17,718 nucleotides of DNA from an uncultured Agathobaculum sp. GTDB taxonomy: Bacteria; Bacillota; Clostridia; Oscillospirales; Butyricicoccaceae. This document shows, one piece after another, positions 1-7,212 of this stretch. Every line of letters starts with the position of its first letter. Position 1 is the first letter of the stretch. The DNA lies in assembly GCA_934504345.1 (NCBI GenBank), contig CAKSVR010000045.1, forward strand, positions 1 through 17,718, in the 5' to 3' direction. The notes under the pieces are model-generated. The model searched no databases. It saw only the letters and a list, made by a program, of their open reading frames with translations, and was not told where the DNA came from. Made by a program: the position numbers and the translations under genes.

Positions 1-72
1 GTTGAAAGCGCCGACAGCGTAGCCGCCGTCATAAGCCTTCTTGAACATCTCAGTAGTAGTAACTAAAGGCAT
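1..72 (-). CDS. fba: Class II fructose-bisphosphate aldolase, N-terminal fragment (gene continues beyond the window)
   Basis: Only the first 24 codons lie in the window. They read MPLVTTTEMFKKAYDGGYAV followed by GAFN, the typical N-terminus of class II (zinc-dependent) fructose-1,6-bisphosphate aldolase, which splits fructose-1,6-bisphosphate into dihydroxyacetone phosphate and glyceraldehyde-3-phosphate in cytosolic glycolysis. The start codon is preceded by AAAGGAAG about 7 bases upstream, and a good promoter lies at 122-150. The gene is divergent from a PPi-dependent phosphofructokinase whose product is this enzyme's substrate, which supports the call. Catalytic and zinc-binding residues are outside the window, so integrity cannot be judged. 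Confidence 0.85.
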   Translation of the reverse strand, partial: MPLVTTTEMFKKAYDGGYAVGAFN

Positions 73-121
73 GGGAATACTTCCTTTCTGATGATGGAAT
101 CTTTAGAAAAATTCTTCTTAT

Positions 122-150
122 ATTTTATCAGCTACCTTGGCTAAAATCAA
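122..150 (-). promoter_or_regulatory. Probable sigma-A promoter of fba
   Basis: On the minus strand TTGATT (-35, positions 150-145) is separated by exactly 17 bases from TAAAAT (-10, positions 127-122). It lies about 50 bases upstream of the fba start. No other credible -10/-35 pair was seen in the leader. Confidence 0.6.
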
Positions 151-164
151 GTCTATATCCAAAA

Positions 165-238
165 AATCCTGTCATTTTTTCGGCGCGTTCCTGCTGCGCT
201 ATTGCCAAAATCGCCAAACCTGCCGAAAAATCAGGATT
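165..238. repeat. Imperfect inverted repeat between the divergent fba and pfp promoters
   Basis: The left arm, from AATCCTG at 165-171 to CGGC at 181-184, is mirrored by the right arm, from GCCG at 222-225 to CAGGATT at 232-238. The arms match except for three extra bases in the left one. The outer ends lie about 14 bases from the fba -35 and 4 bases from the pfp -35. It could be a shared operator, or a hairpin with no role. No known operator consensus was recognised. Confidence 0.5.
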
Positions 239-242
239 ATCA

Positions 243-271
243 TTGATTTTTCTCACGCTTTATGGTACTCT
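243..271 (+). promoter_or_regulatory. Possible promoter of pfp with extended -10
   Basis: TTGATT at 243-248 is followed after 17 bases by TACTCT at 266-271, with TGG immediately before it, which fits an extended -10 (TGn). The hexamer match is only moderate. TATAAG at 273-278 is an alternative -10 without a good -35. Confidence 0.4.
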
Positions 272-355
272 TTATAAGTAATAAAATGCATCGGCACTGC
301 CCTGCTCACGCGGCGGCGCTGCCCTGTGTTTAATTTGTTAGGAGGTTTTATCATT

Positions 356-1597
356 ATGAGCGAACTGAAAGGCGCTTGCGTCATCGGCCAGTCGGGCGGC
401 CCGACTTCCGTAATCAACTCTTCTGTTCTGGGTGCGCTGGAGGCAGCGCTGGATAACCCGTCCATTACCCGCGTATTCGGCATGGCACACGGTATCAAGG
501 GCCTGCTGAACGACGATCTGTATGACATCGACAAGGAAGACCGCGACGAGCTGGCTCTCCTGCGCTACACCCCGTCCTCTGCTCTGGGCTCCTGCCGCTA
601 CAAGCTGGCTGATCCGGATGTTGACGACACCGATTACAAGCGTATCCTCGAGATCTTCAAGAAGTACGACATCCGCTATTTCTTCTACAATGGCGGCAAC
701 GACTCCATGGATACCTGCAACAAGGTTTCCAAGTATATGATGAAGTCCGGCTACGAGTGCCGCGTAATGGGCATTCCGAAGACCATCGACAACGACCTGT
801 TCGGCACCGACCACTGCCCGGGCTTCGCTTCTGCTGCTAAGTATATCGCTACTTCCTGCATGGAGATCTATCAGGATGCCCGCGTATACGACACCGGCAT
901 GGTCTGCATCGTAGAGATCATGGGCCGTCACGCTGGCTGGCTGGCTGGTGCTGCCGGTCTGGCTACCGCTATGGGCGCTGGCCCGGATCTGGTTTACCTG
1001 CCGGAGACCGACTTCGACATGAAGAAGTTCCTGGCTGACGTAAAGCGCATCTATGACGAAAAGGGCAACTGCCTCGTAGCTGTTTCCGAGGGCATCCACT
1101 ACGCTGACGGCTCTTTCGTATCCGAGGCTAAGACCTCTGCTACCGACGGCTTCGGCCACGCTCAGCTGGGCGGTCTGGCTTCCATGCTGGCTGACACCGT
1201 AAAGAACGAGCTGGGCTGCAAGGTTCGCGGCATCGAGCTGAGCCTGCTCCAGCGCTGCGCTGCTCACTGCGCTTCCAAGACCGACGTTGACGAGTCCTAT
1301 ATGTCCGGCAAGGCTGCTGTTGAGAACGCAGTTGCAGGCAAGACCGACTATATGCCGGGCTTCAAGTGCACCCGTGACGAGAACGGCTACAAGTGCGAGA
1401 TCGAGCTGCTCCCGCTGTCCGAGGTTGCGAACACCGAGAAGAAGGTTCCGCGCGAGTGGATCAACGAGGAAGGCAACGGCGTAACCCAGGAGTTCGTTGA
1501 CTACGCTCTGCCGCTCATCAACGGCGAGAACGTTGGCCCGAAGGTATCCGGTCTGCCGCGCTTCGCTAACCTGAAGAAGATCAAGGCTGAGGCTTAA
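356..1597 (+). CDS. pfp: Pyrophosphate-dependent 6-phosphofructokinase
   Basis: A 413-residue cytosolic glycolytic enzyme that phosphorylates fructose-6-phosphate using PPi rather than ATP, reversibly. Visible family motifs: the N-terminal loop GQSGGPTSVIN (residues 11-21); GGNDS at 113-117, where ATP-dependent enzymes have GGDGS and the bulkier residue hinders ATP binding; the catalytic PKTIDND at 141-147; and MGRHAGW at 189-195. Length fits the 400-420 aa PPi-dependent group. The ATG at 356 is chosen because GGAGGT at 341-346 precedes it; an in-frame GTG at 326 has no ribosome binding site. Codon use is strongly biased (CTG, GCT, AAC, GAC, ATC), as expected for a highly expressed gene. It is divergent from fba, the next enzyme in the pathway, and followed by its own terminator. 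Phosphate-donor preference is inferred from the motif. Confidence 0.93.
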   Translation: MSELKGACVIGQSGGPTSVINSSVLGALEAALDNPSITRVFGMAHGIKGLLNDDLYDIDKEDRDELALLRYTPSSALGSCRYKLADPDVDDTDYKRILEIFKKYDIRYFFYNGGNDSMDTCNKVSKYMMKSGYECRVMGIPKTIDNDLFGTDHCPGFASAAKYIATSCMEIYQDARVYDTGMVCIVEIMGRHAGWLAGAAGLATAMGAGPDLVYLPETDFDMKKFLADVKRIYDEKGNCLVAVSEGIHYADGSFVSEAKTSATDGFGHAQLGGLASMLADTVKNELGCKVRGIELSLLQRCAAHCASKTDVDESYMSGKAAVENAVAGKTDYMPGFKCTRDENGYKCEIELLPLSEVANTEKKVPREWINEEGNGVTQEFVDYALPLINGENVGPKVSGLPRFANLKKIKAEA

Positions 1598-1644
1598 TCT
1601 TTTCAGTCAAACTGAACACAAACGTGCCCTGCGGTGCGTAAACA

Positions 1645-1682
1645 AAACGGGTGGAGCCGCAAGGCTCTGCCCGTTTGCTTTT
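1645..1682 (+). terminator. Rho-independent terminator after pfp
   Basis: AAACGGG (1645-1651) pairs with CCCGTTT (1670-1676), and GAGCC pairs with GGCTC inside it around a GCAA loop. The stem is followed by GCTTTT. It lies about 50 bases after the pfp stop and just before the next ribosome binding site, so some read-through into the next gene is possible. Confidence 0.75.
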
Positions 1683-1698
1683 AAGGGGAATTTCCTGT

Positions 1699-2379
1699 AT
1701 GAATCTTTTGAAATCCAAGAAAAATCTGCTGCTGCTCGTATCTTCGGCCATCGTCTGGGTGGGCGTGTGCCTGCTGGCCATGCACTGGAACACCGTGTAT
1801 GACGGTGCCGTCGGCGGGCCTCCCACCTATCTGTGGGTGTTCGCGCCGGTCGCGCTGGGCTTCAGCCTGTTTGAGAACAGCCGTCCGAGCAAGCCCGCTC
1901 AGCCCGGCGCAAAGGATCACCGCCGCTGGGCGCAGGCGCTGCTCGTATTCCTTGTGGCGCTGATGCTGTTCATTTCGCTGGACTCGGGCATCAATCCGCT
2001 GTATTTTCAGGGCTTCTGGTGGCTCGCAGTGATGGTCGTCCTGTCCGCTGCGGGTGCGCTGCTCGCGAAATTCGTTCTGCATTCGGCCGAATCCTCGCCG
2101 CTGCGCCCGGCTGCGTACACCATCTTCCTGCTGTACCTGTCCTACGCCATCGCGCAGCTCGGCATGATCGCCGTGCTGCATCCGGTGTCTGTGGATGAGA
2201 TCATCCGCACCGGCGAGGTCGCAGGCGGCGAATATATGTCCCGCATCGGGGACAGCAGCGAGGAGCACCCCCTCGGCGTGTACTTCTTTATCAGTCCGGA
2301 CGACGGCTGGTGCTACTATGACGTGCTGACCGGCGAGGCCGCTGACGATTATCACAGCGCCTACGACCCCGCTCAATAA
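1699..2379 (+). CDS. Multi-pass membrane protein of unknown function
   Basis: A 226-residue protein not recognised as any named family. A positively charged N-terminus (MNLLKSKKN) leads into a first hydrophobic segment at about residues 9-28. Further hydrophobic stretches lie near 43-59, 78-94, 106-127 and 139-161. The last 65 residues form a hydrophilic, acidic tail (ending ...DDYHSAYDPAQ) with several aromatic residues. The ATG at 1699 is chosen because AAGGGG (1683-1688) sits about 10 bases upstream; an in-frame GTG at 1651 would start inside the pfp terminator. The next gene begins 14 bases after the stop, so the two are probably co-transcribed, but no shared job can be read from sequence alone. 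Confidence 0.8.
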   Translation: MNLLKSKKNLLLLVSSAIVWVGVCLLAMHWNTVYDGAVGGPPTYLWVFAPVALGFSLFENSRPSKPAQPGAKDHRRWAQALLVFLVALMLFISLDSGINPLYFQGFWWLAVMVVLSAAGALLAKFVLHSAESSPLRPAAYTIFLLYLSYAIAQLGMIAVLHPVSVDEIIRTGEVAGGEYMSRIGDSSEEHPLGVYFFISPDDGWCYYDVLTGEAADDYHSAYDPAQ

Positions 2380-2393
2380 ATCGAGGTGCTCTT

Positions 2394-3053
2394 ATGCTTG
2401 AAATCATCAAGGACCTGACCTTTTCCGCGCGCAATATCCCGCTGGGCATCCTCGAAGTCACCTACCCTGACCGTTCCCGGTGGAACGCAAAGGAATTTTA
2501 CGACCTCGTTCACGCCGAGCTCGACCAGCTGCACGAAAAGTACACGGATTACGACCGCAAGGCCGTTTTCGGCGAAAACCCGTACTTCCGGTTCTTTAAG
2601 AAGTTCAAAAAGACCTATCCCGTCATGCAGCAGTTCGAATCCGTGCTGTTCAAGGGACGTCCGTTCCCCGAGGACGACCCGGTGATGGGCGTTCCCTTTC
2701 TGCTGGAGCTGACCACGTTCGTGCTGTCCGGCACGCATGACATCGACCGTATAGACGGCCCGCTCACCATCTTCACGCCGAGTGAGAAGCTGCCGTTTCC
2801 GGGGATGCGCGCTGCAAGCACGCACACCTATCCCAACGACATCTGCGGCCGTGACGGCACGGACATCATTTTCAGCATGATCGCGGGCGCGGACGACCGC
2901 ACCTGCATCCATCCGGACAGCCGCCATGTGTTCTATCCCGTGTTCGGCACGCCGGATACCGATAAGGCAGTCATCGAGAACGCACTCCGACGGCTGGAGT
3001 TCTTCGTGAAGATTCTGACGCCGGATGCGGCAATGGAAAACGCAGTTTTGTAA
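2394..3053 (+). CDS. B3/B4 (tRNA-binding/editing-like) domain protein
   Basis: A 219-residue soluble protein. The middle and C-terminal parts follow the layout of free-standing B3/B4 domains, the fold of the editing region of the phenylalanyl-tRNA synthetase beta chain: GENPYFRFFKKF and the following YPVMQQFES (about residues 60-83); GRPFPEDDPVMG and a helix ending in LSGTHDIDRIDGPL (about 87-124); then PNDICGRDGTDIIF (about 147-160) and a C-terminal acidic/helical stretch. Members of this family are often proposed to clear mischarged aminoacyl-tRNA, but substrates are mostly unknown. GAGGTG lies just upstream of the ATG, 14 bases after the preceding membrane-protein gene. The domain assignment rests on pattern similarity and should be confirmed by profile search. 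Confidence 0.68.
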   Translation: MLEIIKDLTFSARNIPLGILEVTYPDRSRWNAKEFYDLVHAELDQLHEKYTDYDRKAVFGENPYFRFFKKFKKTYPVMQQFESVLFKGRPFPEDDPVMGVPFLLELTTFVLSGTHDIDRIDGPLTIFTPSEKLPFPGMRAASTHTYPNDICGRDGTDIIFSMIAGADDRTCIHPDSRHVFYPVFGTPDTDKAVIENALRRLEFFVKILTPDAAMENAVL

Positions 3054-3083
3054 CATTATTATCATTTCGGTTATCACCTTACC

Positions 3084-3163
3084 GTAGGGCGGGATGACCC
3101 CATCCCGCCGTGTAAACCATCTGTACATTGTTATATCGGCGGCATGGGGTCATGCCGCCCTAC
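3084..3163. repeat. Pair of related palindromic hairpins in inverted orientation
   Basis: Two 27-base units, 3084-3110 and 3137-3163, face each other across 26 bases. Each is itself a hairpin with a perfect 9-bp stem: GGCGGGATG/CATCCCGCC with loop ACCC, and GGCGGCATG/CATGCCGCC with loop GGGT (ACCC on the other strand). The outer ends, GTAGGGCGG and CCGCCCTAC, mirror each other, giving an 80-bp element like a small non-coding transposable element. No target duplication was identified. A third unit lies at 17514. Confidence 0.7.
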
Positions 3164-3211
3164 AATTACATTGGTTGACATGATATAACACAAGGAACAA
3201 AACGATACAAC

Positions 3212-3248
3212 AAAAAAAGCTCTCTGAACACAGTTCAGAGAGCTTTTT
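3212..3248. terminator. Strong bidirectional terminator between the B3/B4 gene and glnS
   Basis: A perfect 16-bp stem (AAAAAGCTCTCTGAAC, 3214-3229, with its complement at 3233-3248) closes a 3-base loop. On the minus strand it ends in seven T residues and terminates glnS 12 bases after its stop. On the plus strand it ends in TTTTTCTT and can terminate the converging membrane-protein/B3/B4 unit. Confidence 0.88.
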
Positions 3249-3259
3249 CTTATACAGCC

Positions 3260-4924
3260 TTACTTTTTCAGCGTTTTTGCGAAGCCGTCCTTGAGGGTTA
3301 CGATGCGGTTGAAGCGGCCGCTCTCGCGATCCTTGCAGTAGTAGCCCATGCGGACGAACTGGAAGCGCTCGCCTTCCTTGGCATCAGCCAGCGACGGCTC
3401 GAGCTTGCAGCCGGTCAGCTTCTTGAGCGAATCCGGATTGAGGTAATCCAGATAATCCGTGCCCTCAGGTACGTCGTTGACGTTCTCAAGGGTGAACAGG
3501 TTGTCATACAGGTACAGATCCGCATCGATGGCGTGCTCAGCGGATACCCAGTGGATCGTGCCCTTGACCTTGCGGCCGTCCGCCGGCATACCGTTGCCGG
3601 TTTCGAGGTCAGCCGTGCAGCGGAGCTCCACGATCTCGCCGTTCTCGTCCTTGATGATCTCGTTGCACTTGACGATATACGCGCCCATCAGACGAACCTC
3701 GCCGTCCGGCTTGAGGCGCTGGAACTTCGGAGGCGGAACCTCCGCGAAATCGCTCTTTTCGATATACAGCTCACGGGTGAACGGAACCTTGCGGGTACCT
3801 GCTTCCTCATTGCGCGGGTTGTTCGGCACTTCGAACTCCTCGCACTTGTCCTCCGGATAGTTGGTGATGGTGAGCTTGATCGGCTCGGTGACAGCCATAC
3901 GGCGCAGTGCGGTGTCGTTCAGCTCCTCGCGGATGCAGTGCTCGAGCAGCTTGATGTCAACCAGCGAGTTGGCCTTTGCGATACCGGCGCGCTGTACAAA
4001 ATCGAGGATGGCGCTCGGCGTGTAGCCGCGGCGGCGCAGCGCGCACAGCGTAGGCATACGCGGGTCGTCCCAGCCCTCAACGTGCTTCTCGAACACGAGC
4101 TGGCGCAGATAACGCTTGGACATGACCGTGTGCGTTACATTCAGGCGGGCAAACTCGCGCTGCTTCGGATGATGCGGCAGCGGGCAGTTGTCAACCACCC
4201 ACTCGTACAGCGGACGGTGGTTCTCGAACTCGATCGAGCACATGGAGTGCGTGATGCCCTCGAGAGCATCCTGAATCGGATGTGCAAAGTCATACAGCGG
4301 GTAGATGCACCACTTGTCGCCCTGACGGTGATGGTGTGCACGCACGATACGGTAGATCGCCGGGTCGCGCAGGTTCATGTTCGGGCTGGCCATGTCGATC
4401 TTGGCGCGCAGCGTCTTGGAGCCGTCCGCAAACTTGCCGTCGCGCATATCCTGGAACAGCTGGAGGTTCTCCTCGACCGAACGGTCGCGGTACGGGCTCG
4501 GCTTGCCCGGCTGGGTCAGAGAGCCGCGGTACTCGCGCATTTCCTCCTGTGTCAGATCGTCTACATACGCCTTGCCGTCCTTGATGAGCTGTACAGCGCA
4601 CGCAAAGCAGGTTTCGAAGTAGTCCGAGCCGTAGTAGACACCGCCGCTCGGCTCCTCGCCGGTCAGCCACTTGATGTCCTCCCAGATGGAGTCTACATAC
4701 TCGGTATCCTCCTTGACCGGGTTGGTGTCGTCATAGCGCAGATTGAACAGGCCGTTGTATTTTTTCGCGATAGACCAGTTGATGAAGATGGCCTTGGCCG
4801 AGCCGATGTGCAGATAGCCGTTCGGCTCCGGCGGAAAGCGGGTGTGGATGCGCTCGGAAAGACCGTTTGCAATGTCCTCATCAATAATTTCGGTCAGAAA
4901 GTTATTCACATTTTCTAACATCAT
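3260..4924 (-). CDS. glnS: Glutaminyl-tRNA synthetase
   Basis: A 554-residue class I aminoacyl-tRNA synthetase that charges tRNA-Gln with glutamine. Residues 28-42 read TRFPPEPNGYLHIGS, with the HIGH-type signature at 39-42. The GlnRS-typical LRYDDTNP follows at about 62-69, and the KMSKS loop appears as VMSKR at 267-271. The C-terminal anticodon-binding beta-barrel region is full length (GlnRS is usually 550-560 aa). The protein begins with two Met codons; AAGGGG lies 5 bases before the first and 8 before the second (4921), so either could be used. It lies 154 bases downstream of gltX, almost all of it a palindromic repeat, and is followed by a strong terminator, so gltX-glnS is probably one transcript. 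Most Firmicutes lack GlnRS and make Gln-tRNA through GatCAB. Confidence 0.95.
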   Translation of the reverse strand: MMLENVNNFLTEIIDEDIANGLSERIHTRFPPEPNGYLHIGSAKAIFINWSIAKKYNGLFNLRYDDTNPVKEDTEYVDSIWEDIKWLTGEEPSGGVYYGSDYFETCFACAVQLIKDGKAYVDDLTQEEMREYRGSLTQPGKPSPYRDRSVEENLQLFQDMRDGKFADGSKTLRAKIDMASPNMNLRDPAIYRIVRAHHHRQGDKWCIYPLYDFAHPIQDALEGITHSMCSIEFENHRPLYEWVVDNCPLPHHPKQREFARLNVTHTVMSKRYLRQLVFEKHVEGWDDPRMPTLCALRRRGYTPSAILDFVQRAGIAKANSLVDIKLLEHCIREELNDTALRRMAVTEPIKLTITNYPEDKCEEFEVPNNPRNEEAGTRKVPFTRELYIEKSDFAEVPPPKFQRLKPDGEVRLMGAYIVKCNEIIKDENGEIVELRCTADLETGNGMPADGRKVKGTIHWVSAEHAIDADLYLYDNLFTLENVNDVPEGTDYLDYLNPDSLKKLTGCKLEPSLADAKEGERFQFVRMGYYCKDRESGRFNRIVTLKDGFAKTLKK

Positions 4925-4942
4925 GATTTCCCCTTATATATC

Positions 4943-5074
4943 AGAGTGGAGAGTTGAGAATGCAGAGTGGAGATGTCGCTATCCTTGCGCGAGTTCCGTC
5001 CGCGCTGCGGCGATTTCATAATCGCGCTCTGCGCGATACCTCATCTCCACTCTCAACTCTTCACTCTACACTCT
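4943..5074. repeat. Palindromic intergenic element, copy A (33-bp arms)
   Basis: The left arm 4943-4975, starting AGAGTGGAGAGTTGAGAATG, is the inverse of 5042-5074 at 27 of 33 positions. The 66-base interior is GC-rich (for example GCGCGAGTTCCGTCCGCG). The element fills nearly the whole gltX-glnS gap: it starts 4 bases after the gltX stop and ends before the glnS ribosome binding site. Other copies are at 12793 and 14960, with fragments at 6891 and 17424. Confidence 0.85.
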
Positions 5075-5078
5075 TAAA

Positions 5079-6731
5079 TTAAAGCTCTTTTTTGCACTTC
5101 TCCAGACGGTCAAGAACGTGCTCACGTCCCAGAATGCCCATGACGGTCTGGAGGTCCGGTGCGTTCTGACGGCCGGCCACTGCCACACGGATGACCATGG
5201 ACACATCACCGACGGCGCCCTTATAGGCGGTCGGGTCGGCCTTATAGGCCTTGGTGTCGGCGGCGTAGCCGTGTGCGGAAGCGATCTGCTTCATCTTGTC
5301 GAAGAACGCATCCGGCGTATCGTTCTCGTCGAACATACCGGCGAAATCGGACAGGATCGCCTTGGCATCCTCGGCGGAAACGCGCTCCGGCATGGTGTAA
5401 TCCGGCTGGAACAGCTCGTCGAACATGAAATCCATGTAGCCCTTGGCATCCGACCACAGCGCGAGGTCCTTGCGCGGCTTCTTGCCGCCGCGGCCGATAG
5501 CGAGGTACGCCTTGGAGAACGCCGGGTCGCGGGTCAGCAGTGCGTTAAACTCCCTGTCGTTGACAGCAGACCACTCGGCAACGTAATCGTATACCTGCTC
5601 TGCCGTCATGCGCGAAATGACGTTCTTGGAAACGTCGCGCAGCTTCTCGATGTCAAACAGCGCGCCCGAGCCGCTCATCTTCTTGGTGGTGAACTGGAAA
5701 TCGTTCATCGGCAGATCGGGATTTGCGCGGCGCCACTCCTCGAAGTTGGAGTTGAGGAGCGTCATCAGGTACTCGAGAACCGCCGGTACCGGATATCCCT
5801 CCTGCGCGTAGAACGTCAGCGCGAGCTCCGGGTCCTTGCGCTTGGACAGCTTGCGCTTGCCGCCGGTTTCCGGATCGATCTTCATCAGCTGGGCGGTATG
5901 CGCGTACTTAGGTGCTTTCCAGCCCATCGCGCGGAACAGCTGGAGGTGTACCGGCAGGGTCGCCAGCCACTCCTCACCGCGGACAACGACAGTCGTGCCC
6001 ATCAGGTGATCGTCCACAACGTGCGCGAAATGGTAGGTCGGGATGCCGTCCGACTTGAGGATAACAACGTCCTGATCGTTCTCGGTGACTTCCATCTTGC
6101 CCTTTACGAGATCCTCGTGGCGGATTTTATGCTCAATGCTGCCCTCCGAACGGAAACGGACAACATACGGCGTGCCCTTGGCGAGCTCGGCCTCGATGTC
6201 CTCCATCGGACGGTCGCGCCATACGGCGTACTTGCCGTAGTAGCCGAAGTTCTCCTTGTCCTTCTCCTGCTGCTCGTGCGCGGCGGAGAGCTCCTCCTCG
6301 GTGCAGAAGCACGGGTATGCCATGCCGCGCTGGACAAGGCTCTTGACAAACGTCTGATAGATCTCCGCGCGCTGGCTCTGGCGGTACGGCCCGTAAATGC
6401 CGGTTTCGCCGTCCGTGGTCGCACCCTCATCGAACGGCAGACCGAACGACTGGAACGCATCAATGATCATCTGCACGCCGCCCTCGACCTCGCGCTTGCG
6501 GTCGGTGTCCTCGATACGCAGATAGAACACACCGCCGGACTGGTGCGCCAGGCGTTCATCCACCAGTGCACCGTACAGGTTGCCGAGGTGCATGAAGCCG
6601 GTCGGGCTCGGGCCCATGCGCGTTACCTTTGCGCCCTCGGGCAGCTCGCGCTTCGGATAGCGGGCCTCCATCTCCTCGGGCGTGGTATTGATATGCGGAA
6701 ACAGCAGCTCCGCCAAACGGTTGTAATCCAT
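5079..6731 (-). CDS. gltX: Glutamyl-tRNA synthetase (long clostridial type)
   Basis: A 550-residue class I synthetase that charges tRNA-Glu. The HIGH signature is in PSPTGFMHLGN (residues 41-51), LRIEDTDR follows at 71-78 and the KMSKS loop is KLSKRKD at 294-300. The absence of an LRYDDTNP-type motif and the presence of IEDTDR separate it from the neighbouring GlnRS. At 550 aa it is longer than Bacillus GltX (about 480 aa) because of a roughly 35-residue N-terminal extension and extra C-terminal sequence, as in clostridial enzymes. The ATG at 6731 has GGAG about 14 bases upstream, an ordinary but not strong site. A good promoter lies at 6804-6832. With a GlnRS encoded next door the enzyme may discriminate against tRNA-Gln, but sequence reading alone cannot decide this. 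Confidence 0.95.
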   Translation of the reverse strand: MDYNRLAELLFPHINTTPEEMEARYPKRELPEGAKVTRMGPSPTGFMHLGNLYGALVDERLAHQSGGVFYLRIEDTDRKREVEGGVQMIIDAFQSFGLPFDEGATTDGETGIYGPYRQSQRAEIYQTFVKSLVQRGMAYPCFCTEEELSAAHEQQEKDKENFGYYGKYAVWRDRPMEDIEAELAKGTPYVVRFRSEGSIEHKIRHEDLVKGKMEVTENDQDVVILKSDGIPTYHFAHVVDDHLMGTTVVVRGEEWLATLPVHLQLFRAMGWKAPKYAHTAQLMKIDPETGGKRKLSKRKDPELALTFYAQEGYPVPAVLEYLMTLLNSNFEEWRRANPDLPMNDFQFTTKKMSGSGALFDIEKLRDVSKNVISRMTAEQVYDYVAEWSAVNDREFNALLTRDPAFSKAYLAIGRGGKKPRKDLALWSDAKGYMDFMFDELFQPDYTMPERVSAEDAKAILSDFAGMFDENDTPDAFFDKMKQIASAHGYAADTKAYKADPTAYKGAVGDVSMVIRVAVAGRQNAPDLQTVMGILGREHVLDRLEKCKKEL

Positions 6732-6803
6732 TTATTTCTCACTCCAACTCGTTGTGCCGCACGGAGGTTTTGGCTCTCCGCGCGTGTTTTCCCATAATGT
6801 AAT

Positions 6804-6832
6804 ATTTTATCACACCCTATATGCGAACGCAA
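6804..6832 (-). promoter_or_regulatory. Probable promoter of gltX-glnS
   Basis: On the minus strand TTGCGT (6832-6827) is followed after 17 bases by TAAAAT (6809-6804), about 70 bases upstream of the gltX start. The apbE promoter uses the same -35 hexamer. No T-box-like leader could be made out in the short untranslated region. Confidence 0.6.
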
Positions 6833-6858
6833 GAACGGAATCACCGAAATCTAATGAG

Positions 6859-6882
6859 TAATTAGGAATTAGTAGTTAGGAA
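6859..6882. repeat. 24-bp dispersed repeat, copy 1
   Basis: A 24-base AT-rich sequence beginning TAATTAGGAATTAGTAG and built from TTAGGAA/TTAGTAG units. It recurs identically at 17389-17412. In both places a fragment of the GAGTGGAGAG palindrome family follows within about 15 bases. Confidence 0.75.
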
Positions 6883-6890
6883 GTATCCTC

Positions 6891-6930
6891 AGAGTGAGGA
6901 TTGGAGAGTGAAGAGTGGAGAGAACGTAAC
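6891..6930. repeat. Single arm of the palindromic intergenic family, copy B
   Basis: The sequence runs AGAGTGAGGATTGGAGAGTG, then AAGAGTGGAGAGAACGTAAC. It matches the purine-rich arm of the complete copies, and GAGAACGTAA is shared with copy C at 12815-12824. No matching opposite arm was found downstream, so this looks like a decayed or half element. Confidence 0.65.
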
Positions 6931-7176
6931 GGTTAACGTTTGCTCCATTCCACGGGAGGCAATCCCGACATTCACCGAACGAATCGTGCGGCACGGTTAT
7001 GCCGCGACCACGCCGCGGCCATGCGGAAAACGGAAGCCGATACCCGTTCCCTTATGTGAGTTACCTATGAAGCAGGGCCGCAGGCCCGTTCGCGAGGCTG
7101 CCGAGGAAAAAGGGGAGCTTCCTAAGAGGGAGCGCCGTTCTCCCGTTTTCCCCAAACGGATTTGCAAGCCCGTAAA
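6931..7176. other. Gene-free GC-rich stretch upstream of gltX
   Basis: About 245 bases with no credible gene. Open frames exist on both strands, but none has a ribosome binding site and their translations are low-complexity Arg/Pro/Ser mixtures. Small palindromes are visible, such as GGGCCGCAGGCCC near 7077-7089. The stretch looks like remnants of intergenic repeats; nothing else was recognised. Confidence 0.5.
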
Positions 7177-7207
7177 GAAAAACGGCACAGCTCCCGCCGT
7201 GCCGTTT
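7177..7207 (-). terminator. Terminator after the small lipoprotein gene
   Basis: On the minus strand AAACGGCAC (7207-7199) pairs with GTGCCGTTT (7188-7180) around a 10-base loop, and the stem runs into TTTTTCTTTA. It starts 5 bases after the stop at 7213 and probably ends the apbE operon transcript. Confidence 0.8.
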
Positions 7208-7212
7208 CCCTG

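Noticed and set aside
338..1267. Long minus-strand open frame (309 codons) across pfp
   Set aside because: It mirrors the strongly biased codons of pfp on the other strand, has no ribosome binding site, and its composition (Ala/Val/His/Gln-rich) matches no family.
5118..6797. Long plus-strand open frame (559 codons) opposite gltX
   Set aside because: It is antisense to a clear full-length GluRS gene and arises from GC-rich codon structure; no start signal or motif was seen. The same reasoning applies to 3533-4918 opposite glnS and 15120-16634 opposite the SPFH gene.
6732..6832. Possible T-box leader upstream of gltX
   Set aside because: The stretch between promoter and start is only about 70 bases, too short for a T-box, and no T-box motif or terminator/antiterminator pair was seen.
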